DNA from: Proteiniphilum sp.
GTDB lineage: Bacteria; Bacteroidota; Bacteroidia; Bacteroidales; Dysgonomonadaceae
DNA: 6,345 nucleotides
Direction of reading: 5' to 3'
Assembly (NCBI GenBank): GCA_031284475.1
Contig: JAISZV010000046.1
Coordinates: 1-6,345, forward strand
The notes under the pieces were generated by a model that worked only from the letters and a program-made list of their open reading frames with translations, was not told the DNA's origin and ran no database searches. A program made the position numbers and the translations under genes. Positions 1 to 6,206 of the stretch are shown one piece after another. The stretch's first letter is position 1. The number at the start of each line of letters is the position of its first letter.

Positions 1-1031
1 TTATCAAGCGATCCCCTGTTGGTATCCGATATGAATATCTGCCCGAATTCCGGGCCGGAGACCAGTTTCACAATCTCCTCCACCCTTTTGGCGTCGAGCC
101 GGTCAAAAATATCATCCAGTAAGATGATAGGAGTTGTTTTCCCCGTTTTCAGCAGGAAATGGAATTGCGCCAGCTTCAGCGAAACAAAATAGGTTTTGTT
201 CTGCCCCTGCGACCCTACCTTTTTGATAGGATAGTCATCGAGCAGCATCTCCAACTCGTCGCGGTGAATACCCGCTGAAGTGTGACCGAGAAAGAGGTCA
301 CGCTGCCTGTTATGTTTCAGTTTTTCCAGGAAATCAACTTCATTCAGTTGGGAAGTATAACTGAAAGAGACCTGTTCGCCCGATTGGCTGATACGGGCGT
401 AGAATTGATTGAATATAGGGGTAAATTCTTCGATAAACTTTTTCCTTTTCCTATGAATAAAGGTACCCGCTTCGGCCATCTGCTCCTCCCAAAGATCCAA
501 CAAAGTAAGATCGATAAGCGGCTCCTCATTCTTCATCAGCACATTCCGTTGTTGTAGCGCCTTATTATACCTGACCAGCGCGCGAAGGTACTCTTTATCA
601 AACTGGGATACGGCCATATCCATAAACCGGCGCCGCACCTCGCTCCCACCGGTAATCAGTTCGTTATCGGCCGGGGATATCATTACCAGCGGAATCAGTC
701 CGATATGATCCGAAAGCCGTTCGTACTCCTTCTTATTGCGCTTGAACTGTTTCTTTTGCCGGCGGCGAATGGCACAATAGACCTCTTCTTTCGCGGCGTC
801 CTCAAGCTCATACTTCCCCTGCAACATACACACCTCCTCACCATGCCTTATGATCTGCGAATCGACAGGATTGGTATAACTCCTGCAAAAGGAGAGATAA
901 TAGACGGCGTCCAGCAGATTGGTCTTCCCCATTCCGTTGTCGCCGATGAAACAATTCATCTTCGGAGAGAACGTAAGATCTGCCTGAGTCAGGTTTTTAT
1001 AATTGATAAGGGATAGTTCTTTTAAAATCAT
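1..1031 (-). CDS. recF: DNA replication and repair protein RecF (3' end cut by window edge)
   Basis: RecF is a cytoplasmic SMC/ABC-like ATPase that binds gapped DNA with RecO and RecR and helps load RecA at stalled forks. I translated the reverse strand from the ATG at 1031; the frame is open through base 1, giving 343 codons with no stop. Visible motifs are Walker A GDNGMGKT (residues 30-37, catalytic lysine 36), a conserved SPADNELITGGSE block (about 119-131), the ABC signature region VGSQGQNK (272-279), and Walker B LLDDIFDRLD (304-313) followed by AKRVEEIV. The last in-frame residues are TNRGSLD, so only roughly 20-30 residues should lie beyond the edge, judging from the usual family length of about 360-375. 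A second ATG at 1034 directly precedes the chosen start; I prefer 1031 (MILKEL) because family members usually begin this way. It lies 95 bases downstream of dacA on the same strand and could be read through from it. Confidence 0.95.
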   Translation of the reverse strand, partial: MILKELSLINYKNLTQADLTFSPKMNCFIGDNGMGKTNLLDAVYYLSFCRSYTNPVDSQIIRHGEEVCMLQGKYELEDAAKEEVYCAIRRRQKKQFKRNKKEYERLSDHIGLIPLVMISPADNELITGGSEVRRRFMDMAVSQFDKEYLRALVRYNKALQQRNVLMKNEEPLIDLTLLDLWEEQMAEAGTFIHRKRKKFIEEFTPIFNQFYARISQSGEQVSFSYTSQLNEVDFLEKLKHNRQRDLFLGHTSAGIHRDELEMLLDDYPIKKVGSQGQNKTYFVSLKLAQFHFLLKTGKTTPIILLDDIFDRLDAKRVEEIVKLVSGPEFGQIFISDTNRGSLD

Positions 1032-1079
1032 CATATATAAAGTGAAAAACGAAAATCGCACAAAGTGCATATCCTTTGA

Positions 1080-1130
1080 CACATTAGCACATTGGCCATA
1101 TTATTCACATTGGCACATTAATCACATTAT
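1080..1130. repeat. Degenerate 8-base repeat between dacA and recF
   Basis: On the plus strand the octamer CACATTRR recurs: CACATTAG (1080-1087), CACATTGG (1088-1095), a decayed CCATATTA (1096-1103), CACATTGG (1106-1113), CACATTAA (1114-1121) and CACATTAT (1123-1130). Read in the direction of the genes it is a run of AATGTG words. The last copy covers the dacA stop codon (1129-1127). It fills about half of the 95-base dacA-recF spacer. There is no hairpin with a T-run, so I do not call it a terminator. Its function is unknown. Confidence 0.7.
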
Positions 1131-1888
1131 TCCTCTAACAACAGGCGTTGCAGGTCTTCGGGCGAAATATTCATTTTGAGCCGCCCCTGGGAAGCAAATG
1201 ATATCTTGCCTCTCTCTTCGGAAACGATAATCACTTTGGCGTCGGTCTCCTGCGATATTCCCAATCCGGCCCTGTGGCGTAATCCCAGGTGAGTAGGAAT
1301 ATTGGGATTCTGGGAGATGGGTAAAATACATCCCGCCGCTTTGATTTTTTTTCCGACAACAATCATGGCTCCGTCATGCAACGGGCTGTTCTTGAAAAAT
1401 ATGTTCTCGATAAGGCGCGACGATATATCGGCATTGACAATCTCACCGGTCTGCTCGTAAAGCCCCAGATGAAGATCCCCCTGAATAGCTATAAGTGCGC
1501 CTGTATTTGTCTTCGACATATTCATGCAGGCAAGCACAATGGCCGTCAGATGCGAATTATCCCCCTTCTGTTTATCGCCCAGGAAAAAGAGTTTTGTGAT
1601 AAAATTCCACCCTTTTTTGGAGCCGAGCGACATCAGGAAGCGGCGTATCTCATCCTGAAAGAGAATTACCAGTAAAAAGAGCCCTACACTCACAAATTGG
1701 TCGAGAATAGATCCAAGCAGCACCATATTGAATACCCGTGACACCAGAATCCAGATCACCATGAAAACCAAAATTCCGAGAAAGAGCGGACGCATCCCCG
1801 ATATCTTTACCAACCTGAACAGGTAGTAAAGGAGCAGCGCTACCAGCACTACATCAATGAAATCTCTTATTCCAAAATGAGTGAGCAT
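1127..1888 (-). CDS. dacA: Diadenylate cyclase, membrane-anchored CdaA/DacA type
   Basis: This enzyme condenses two ATP into cyclic di-AMP plus two pyrophosphates; c-di-AMP generally controls potassium and osmolyte balance and envelope homeostasis. The 253-residue product has three hydrophobic segments near the N terminus (about 11-27, 33-50 and 55-77), then a cytoplasmic DAC domain. The two DAC catalytic motifs are intact: DGA at 172-174 (in SPLHDGAMIVV) and RHR at 204-206 (in LGLRHRAGLGISQETDAKV). A conserved TGALIAI stretch lies at 129-135. Length and architecture match the CdaA family. The ATG at 1888 is six bases after the folP stop and has an AAGGAA ribosome-binding site overlapping that stop, which fixes the start. 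In Firmicutes cdaA usually sits with cdaR and glmM; neither is here, and folP is the partner instead. Both catalytic motifs being present argues for an active enzyme. Confidence 0.95.
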   Translation of the reverse strand: MLTHFGIRDFIDVVLVALLLYYLFRLVKISGMRPLFLGILVFMVIWILVSRVFNMVLLGSILDQFVSVGLFLLVILFQDEIRRFLMSLGSKKGWNFITKLFFLGDKQKGDNSHLTAIVLACMNMSKTNTGALIAIQGDLHLGLYEQTGEIVNADISSRLIENIFFKNSPLHDGAMIVVGKKIKAAGCILPISQNPNIPTHLGLRHRAGLGISQETDAKVIIVSEERGKISFASQGRLKMNISPEDLQRLLLEE

Positions 1889-1890
1889 AT

Positions 1891-1896
1891 TTCCTT
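1891..1896 (-). promoter_or_regulatory. dacA ribosome-binding site overlapping folP stop
   Basis: The reverse strand reads TAAGGAAATATG across this junction. The TAA is the folP stop, AAGGAA is a Shine-Dalgarno-like match, and the final ATG starts dacA. The overlap implies that ribosomes finishing folP can feed dacA, which is an inference of translational coupling. Confidence 0.6.
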
Positions 1897-2755
1897 ATGA
1901 ATCAAATTCTTTTATTCTTTTTATGATCTTCACACACTCCACTGCCTCTTTCACGTCATGCACCCGCAGAATATCAGCGCCGGAAAGTAATGCAGCCGTA
2001 TTGAGTGCCGATGTACCGTTGAGGCTTTCCTCCGGTGTGATCCCAAGCAACGTGCAGATCATCGATTTTCTCGATATTCCTACCAATATAGGTTCCTCAA
2101 AGATATGAAAATATTTCAGATAAGCCATCAATTCATAATTTTGAGACGTCGTTTTACTGAATCCGAAGCCGGGATCTATGATCACATCGCTTACTCCGAG
2201 TTGATTCAATTTTGCCTTGCGCTCAGAGAAATAGTACAAAATATCCTGAATAAAATTGTCGTAATGGGTGTACGTTTGCATTGTCTGCGGCGTACCTCGC
2301 ATGTGCATAAGTATGTAAGGGACATTTAGTTGTGCCGCCACGGGAAACATCAACTCATCTATCTGCCCTCCCGAAATATCGTTGATAATGTTTATGCCAT
2401 ATTCCTCTACGGCCTCCTTAGCCACATCGGCATAAAAGGTATCCACGGAGAGTATTGCATCGGGAAACTCTTTACGGATTAGCTTCAGCGCAGGCGTCAG
2501 CCGTTCTGCTTCCTCTTTCGCATCGAGGAACCGGGAAACGGGTGAAGAGGATTGCGCGCCCACATCGATTATTGTGCCGCCCTCCCTGAGTATCTGGTGG
2601 CACCTCTCTATGATCTCGTTGGCGGCCTGCTTTCTGCTCCCCTGGAAGAAAGAATCAGGGGTGATATTCACAATACCCATTACCCGGGGTGTGGAAAAAT
2701 CAACCAGCCGGCCGTTTATATTGATAGTCTTTATTTTTCGTTTTGCACTCTTCAT
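1895..2755 (-). CDS. folP: Dihydropteroate synthase
   Basis: FolP joins 6-hydroxymethyl-dihydropterin pyrophosphate to p-aminobenzoate to give dihydropteroate, the sulfonamide-targeted step of folate synthesis, in the cytoplasm. The 286-residue product has a full DHPS TIM-barrel motif set: NITPDSFF (30-37), DVGAQSSSP (64-72), SVDTF (103-107), NIINDISGG (122-130), DPGFGFSKT followed by N206 (194-206), ISRKS (227-231) and RVHDV (264-268). Loop 2 reads SSSP where many homologues have STRP or SSRP, so the usual arginine is serine. Length is normal for the family. The first residues MKSAKRK come from an intergenic repeat that spans the start codon; there is no other ATG before M26, which is too far inside, so I keep 2755. 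It lies 120 bases downstream of nadB and six bases upstream of dacA. I see no convincing own promoter in the nadB-folP gap. Confidence 0.96.
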   Translation of the reverse strand: MKSAKRKIKTININGRLVDFSTPRVMGIVNITPDSFFQGSRKQAANEIIERCHQILREGGTIIDVGAQSSSPVSRFLDAKEEAERLTPALKLIRKEFPDAILSVDTFYADVAKEAVEEYGINIINDISGGQIDELMFPVAAQLNVPYILMHMRGTPQTMQTYTHYDNFIQDILYYFSERKAKLNQLGVSDVIIDPGFGFSKTTSQNYELMAYLKYFHIFEEPILVGISRKSMICTLLGITPEESLNGTSALNTAALLSGADILRVHDVKEAVECVKIIKRIKEFDS

Positions 2756-2785
2756 TTCTCATTCTCCCCTTTTCATTTTGCACTC
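2735..2785. repeat. Pair of 16-base direct repeats spanning the folP start
   Basis: TTTTCGTTTTGCACTC (2735-2750) and TTTTCATTTTGCACTC (2770-2785) differ at one base and start 35 bases apart. Between them are further related words (TTCATTTCTCATTCTCC). On the gene strand both copies read GAGTGCAAAAYGAAAA. One copy is upstream of folP; the other lies inside folP and encodes residues 3-7 (SAKRK). No function can be assigned. Confidence 0.7.
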
Positions 2786-2875
2786 AATATAATACCAGTG
2801 GCTCTCTACCTATCCCTAAAAAAATTCACTGTTAGTTTACCAAAATTCCGAATCTGAAACCTTAAATTTTGAATT

Positions 2876-4456
2876 TCAAAGTACCGAATCGGGATTCTGC
2901 CCGGGATAATCAACAGTATAATGCAATCCCCTGCTCTCTTTGCGCGCCATAGCCTGTTTAATCACCATATAGCCCACTTTGATGATATTCCTCAATTCAC
3001 AGATATCGCGCGACACTACGGAACGCTGAAAGAGATCTTCCGTTTCCCGGAACAGGATATTCAACCGGTCGAGCGCTCTTTGCAAACGCAAATCCGAACG
3101 GACAATACCTACATAAGACGACATGATTTGCCCCACTTCTCTGTAACTCTGCGTAATAAGCACCATCTCTTCGGGAGAGGTGGTTCCTTCGGCATTCCAT
3201 GAAGGGATATCTTCCCGGAACGAATACCGCCTGAAAAGAGGTATAGAGCGCTTTGCAGCCGCATCGGCAAAAACCACCGCTTCAATCAATGAATTCGACG
3301 CCAGCCGGTTGGCTCCGTGAAGCCCGGTGCAGGCACACTCTCCATTGGCATAGAGGCGGCCGATGCTTGTCTCCCCATCCATATTCACTTTGATTCCTCC
3401 ACATAGATAGTGGGCCGCAGGAGCTACCGGAATCATATCCCTGGTAATGTCGATCCCATAGGAAAGGCATTTCTCATAAATGGTAGGAAAGTGTTTCCCG
3501 GTTTCTTCGGGATCTTTATGTGTCACATCTAAGAAGAGATGTTCAAAACCTTTCTCTTTCATCTCCGTATCGATGGCACGGGCTACAATATCGCGGGGAG
3601 CAAGCGAACCCCGTTCATCGTATTTGTGCATGAATTCTTCGCCGTCGAGTGTTTTCAACACGCCCCCGTAACCCCGCATCGCCTCCGTAATGAGAAACGA
3701 AGGGCGCGCTCCGGGATGGTAGAGCGCCGTAGGATGAAACTGCACAAACTCCATCCCTTTGATCTCGCCCTTGGCACGCGCCACCATGGCGATACCGTCG
3801 CCCGTAGCGACCAACGGATTAGTAGTTGTCTGGTAAATGCAGCCAATTCCGCCTGTAGCCATCATTGTAACCCGTGCGAGAAAAGTATCGATCTCGTTTG
3901 TCTCCTGGTTGAGTATATAAGCCCCGTAACATTCGATACCCGGCGTATGCCTTGTGATCACCTGCCCCAAATGGTGCTGCGTGAGTACTTCTATCGCAAA
4001 ATGGTTGTCAAACACATCAATATTGGGATGATTACGGATAGCCTCAATCAGGCTGACCTGGATTTCGGCCCCGGTATTGTCCTTATGGTGTAAAATGCGA
4101 AATTCCGAATGTCCGCCTTCGCGGTGGAGATCGAAGTTTCCTTTATCATCTTTATCGAAATCTACTCCCCATCTTATCAGTTCCCTGATTTGAGCAGGCG
4201 CTTCACGTACCACTTTTTCCACCACCTCCACATCGCAGAGCCCTCCTCCTGCATCCAACGTATCGGCTATATGTTTTTCAAAGTTGTCCCACGGATTGGT
4301 TACGGAGGCAATCCCTCCTTGTGCATAGTATGTATTGGCGTCTTCCAGTGAGTTCTTCGCCGCAATGGCTACTCTTCCGTGTTTTGCCACCTTCAGGGCG
4401 TAACTCATTCCGGCAATACCCGAACCGATCACCAGAAAATCGTATTTATAAACCAT
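2876..4456 (-). CDS. nadB: L-aspartate oxidase (NAD biosynthesis)
   Basis: NadB is an FAD flavoenzyme that oxidises L-aspartate to iminoaspartate, which NadA condenses with dihydroxyacetone phosphate to quinolinate; cytoplasmic. Numbering from the ATG at 4456 gives 526 residues, normal for the family. Motifs are the FAD-binding GSGIAG (11-16), YYAQGGIAS (43-51), HREGGHS (111-117), FVQFHPTAL (237-245), LAPRDIVARAI (285-295, with catalytic-type R288), APAAHYLCGG (345-354, with H349), and the long FAD/active-site stretch from GRLYANGECACTGLHGANRL (366-385) to SNSLIEAV. The frame stays open upstream to an ATG at 4552, but I chose 4456: MVYKYDFLVIGSG is where family homology begins, an AAGGAG sits just ahead of it, and a good promoter match lies inside the would-be 32-residue extension. 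nadA and nadC are not in the window. The product clusters with NadB rather than succinate dehydrogenase SdhA by length and by its APAAHYLCGG/GLHGANRL signature. Confidence 0.96.
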   Translation of the reverse strand: MVYKYDFLVIGSGIAGMSYALKVAKHGRVAIAAKNSLEDANTYYAQGGIASVTNPWDNFEKHIADTLDAGGGLCDVEVVEKVVREAPAQIRELIRWGVDFDKDDKGNFDLHREGGHSEFRILHHKDNTGAEIQVSLIEAIRNHPNIDVFDNHFAIEVLTQHHLGQVITRHTPGIECYGAYILNQETNEIDTFLARVTMMATGGIGCIYQTTTNPLVATGDGIAMVARAKGEIKGMEFVQFHPTALYHPGARPSFLITEAMRGYGGVLKTLDGEEFMHKYDERGSLAPRDIVARAIDTEMKEKGFEHLFLDVTHKDPEETGKHFPTIYEKCLSYGIDITRDMIPVAPAAHYLCGGIKVNMDGETSIGRLYANGECACTGLHGANRLASNSLIEAVVFADAAAKRSIPLFRRYSFREDIPSWNAEGTTSPEEMVLITQSYREVGQIMSSYVGIVRSDLRLQRALDRLNILFRETEDLFQRSVVSRDICELRNIIKVGYMVIKQAMARKESRGLHYTVDYPGQNPDSVL

Positions 4457-4460
4457 TTTT

Positions 4461-4466
4461 CTCCTT
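4461..4466 (-). promoter_or_regulatory. nadB Shine-Dalgarno sequence
   Basis: The reverse strand has AAGGAG, four bases ahead of the ATG at 4456. Such a strong Shine-Dalgarno match is not usual in Bacteroidota, so it is helpful evidence for this start over the in-frame ATG at 4552. Confidence 0.65.
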
Positions 4467-4486
4467 AATTTTAGGATTATCCGGTA

Positions 4487-4519
4487 CAAATTTACATGTT
4501 TTTCCCATTGAATTTGAAA
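4487..4519 (-). promoter_or_regulatory. Predicted Bacteroidetes-type promoter of nadB
   Basis: On the reverse strand TAAATTTG (4494-4487) matches the Bacteroidetes -7 consensus TAnnTTTG exactly. TTTC (4519-4516) lies 21 bases upstream, one mismatch from the -33 TTTG at an accepted spacing. Transcription would start near 4480, leaving a leader of about 25 bases before the 4456 ATG. No operator or riboswitch-like structure fits in so short a leader. Confidence 0.45.
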
Positions 4520-4656
4520 AATCGTGCGGGTTTTCATAGAATCATCCGTCATTTCTACAAAATATCATTTTTCCCGTACACATCCATCTACTCCACCGTT
4601 CCGTCTTCCCTCTTTTTCACTTTCCTACCGTTCCGCCTCCCAGCCGCCCGTTCCCT

Positions 4657-4704
4657 CCTGAACGCTTGAACGCCTGCACTCCTTAAATTCTAAACTCCTG
4701 TGTA
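4657..4704. repeat. Six degenerate 8-base units, consensus CCTGAACT
   Basis: Six contiguous octamers can be read in perfect register: CCTGAACG, CTTGAACG, CCTGCACT, CCTTAAAT, TCTAAACT and CCTGTGTA. Divergence from the consensus is up to four bases, but the 8-base phase is kept across 48 bases with no insertion. It lies between the divergent nadB and 4833 genes. It is not coding and not a recognisable operator. Confidence 0.55.
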
Positions 4705-4832
4705 ACAAATAATCAAGTTAAAAAACGTTATACCTCTCAAAAGTCTCTTCTAATTTGTTTCCTTTGTATAATAGATAAATCGACTGCTAAACATTGCGTT
4801 ATTACTTGTTTTACACTTTTAATTATTCTGGT

Positions 4833-6101
4833 ATGAGCAATTTACTCCGTCTACTTCTGTTTCTCTGCCTCCTGCCGGCCTCGAATCTGGTTTCCGGAAA
4901 TACAATGCAATCGGATTCCACCTACTTGCTCAGAGGCAGGGTATTGGGCTCCGACACCAACGAACCGCTGGTCAATGCAAGTATTTCGGTACAACAAGTG
5001 AATGTATCGAGCGTCACCAATCAGGATGGATATTTTTCCATTCGTGTCCCGGTTTCTACCAAAAATTCACAACTGCTTATCCGCTATCTGGGATATGAAA
5101 ACCGGAAAATACCGATAATCACGCTGATCAATAACCTAAACAACCATATTACCTTAAAACCCTCTCCTATTAAGCTAAGTGAAGTTGTTGTGGTATCGGG
5201 CGACGGAAAAGAATTAATACGTGAGGCGTTGCAACGTATTCCGAAGAATTACCCCGACAATCCGCATATGATGGTGGCTTTCTACCGTGAGTCGATAAAA
5301 AAAGGGTCAAACTATATTTCATTGGTAGAAACTGTGCTGGATATTTACAAAGCCTCCTACAGTTCCTACAGTGATGACCAGGCCAAAATCTATATCGGTA
5401 GAAAAGCTACCGATATCTCTCCCCGCGACACTGTACTGCTAAAGTTTCAGGGAGGTATCAGTGGTGCGTTGATGCTCGATATTGCCAAAAACCCGGAGAT
5501 TGTTTTCGGAACGGACGCATCGGAGTATCAATTTCACATTGAAGAACTGATTAATATTAACGACAAACCGCACTATATCATTTCATTCTCCCCACATCCG
5601 GGAATAAAAGATATCCTGTTCAGGGGAAATATCTACTTAGATGCGGCGTCTCTTGCTTTTGCCCGCATGGAGTTCAATATGAATGTGGAAGAACGGAAAG
5701 ATGCGTCCAATATATTTATCAGGCGAAAACCGTCGAAGATGAGGGTGGAGGTAAACAAGGCGCAGTATGTAGTGGATTTTATTGAAGATGAAGGGAAATG
5801 GTATTTCAATTACAGCAGTACCGAGGTTTCATTTCGTGTGCGGTGGACAAACCGGTTCTTCGGCTTGTTTGCTACTACCTATAGCATCCGGTCGGAGATG
5901 GCCGCTACCGACAGATACGACGACAATGTGGTGAAATTTCCCCTTAAAGAACGTATCCGGTCTACGGACGTGATTGCTGAAAAGGTAGAACATTTCCTTG
6001 ATCCCGGCTTTTGGGGCGAATATAACGTGATCGAACCGGATCAGGAAATAACGGACGCTGTGAAACGATTGAGCGGAAAATTACGGCGGAGAACCGAATG
6101 A
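4833..6101 (+). CDS. Exported carboxypeptidase-like regulatory domain protein, function unknown
   Basis: The 422-residue product starts with a typical signal peptide (MSNLLRLLLFLCLLPASN, cleavage probably around residue 22), without a convincing lipobox, so it is probably periplasmic or outer-membrane associated. Residues about 31-110 form a CarboxypepD_reg-like beta-sandwich: LRGRVLGSDTNEPLVNASIS, then TNQDGYFSI (62-70), then LLIRYLGYENRKIPI (81-95). LSEVVVVSG (115-123) follows, as in the N-terminal extensions of many Bacteroidetes outer-membrane proteins. The C-terminal 300 residues begin with ALQRIPKNYPDNP and FYRES (150-154) and end with FLDPGFWGEYNVIEP (388-402). They look beta-rich and resemble the C-terminal part of many Bacteroidales hypothetical proteins. 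There is no TonB-dependent barrel or peptidase motif. I chose ATG 4833 over 4794 because the signal peptide then starts correctly (M-S-N-L-L-R plus hydrophobic core). Expression signals are not clear, and no operon partner is visible. Confidence 0.85.
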   Translation: MSNLLRLLLFLCLLPASNLVSGNTMQSDSTYLLRGRVLGSDTNEPLVNASISVQQVNVSSVTNQDGYFSIRVPVSTKNSQLLIRYLGYENRKIPIITLINNLNNHITLKPSPIKLSEVVVVSGDGKELIREALQRIPKNYPDNPHMMVAFYRESIKKGSNYISLVETVLDIYKASYSSYSDDQAKIYIGRKATDISPRDTVLLKFQGGISGALMLDIAKNPEIVFGTDASEYQFHIEELININDKPHYIISFSPHPGIKDILFRGNIYLDAASLAFARMEFNMNVEERKDASNIFIRRKPSKMRVEVNKAQYVVDFIEDEGKWYFNYSSTEVSFRVRWTNRFFGLFATTYSIRSEMAATDRYDDNVVKFPLKERIRSTDVIAEKVEHFLDPGFWGEYNVIEPDQEITDAVKRLSGKLRRRTE

Positions 6102-6206
6102 CGCGACGATTGGTAGATTTAACGATCCCGACGACAAGCCGGAACAAGTAGCGGTGATTGGAACTTAGGCTGGGGACAAGGAAAAAGGGAGACCGGATGC
6201 AATACT

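Larger units (their letters stand above)
4457..4832. other. Divergent intergenic region between nadB and the secreted-protein gene
   Basis: This 376-base interval has no credible gene. It holds the nadB promoter on its left, then a pyrimidine-rich stretch on the plus strand (about 4571-4660) containing a direct repeat of ACCGTTCCG (4595-4603 and 4627-4635) and a related CCCGTTCCC (4647-4655), then an 8-base degenerate repeat (4657-4704), then an A/T-rich part before the plus-strand gene. In that last part there are TTTG words at 4754-4757 and 4763-4766, the latter joined to TATAAT (4767-4772), but no TAnnTTTG at a proper distance, so I do not call a plus-strand promoter. Confidence 0.6.

Noticed and set aside
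705..1016. 103-codon plus-strand frame opposite recF
   Set aside because: The minus strand encodes the RecF Walker A region in an uninterrupted frame; the plus-strand frame is a shadow.
2868..2880. Inverted repeat TTTGAATTTCAAA at the nadB stop as a terminator
   Set aside because: The arms are A/T-rich, the centre is one base so the hairpin would be weak, and there is no T-run in the right place.
3539..4093. 184-codon open frame on the plus strand opposite nadB
   Set aside because: It lies wholly antisense to a strongly supported enzyme gene, resembles no family I recognise, and fits a shadow of nadB codon use.
4457..4552. In-frame 32-residue N-terminal extension of nadB from ATG 4552
   Set aside because: It precedes the point where NadB homology starts, contains the predicted promoter, and the downstream ATG has a much better ribosome-binding site.
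4794..4832. Upstream start of the plus-strand exported protein (ATG 4794)
   Set aside because: It would put 13 residues, including aromatic and polar ones, ahead of an otherwise typical signal peptide.
5962..6147. Minus-strand 61-codon frame across the end of the 4833 gene
   Set aside because: It mostly overlaps the conserved C terminus of the plus-strand gene and has no distinctive motif.
6098..6151. 17-codon frame starting with an ATG that overlaps the stop of the 4833 gene (ATGA)
   Set aside because: It is very short, has no recognisable content, and such overlaps occur by chance.
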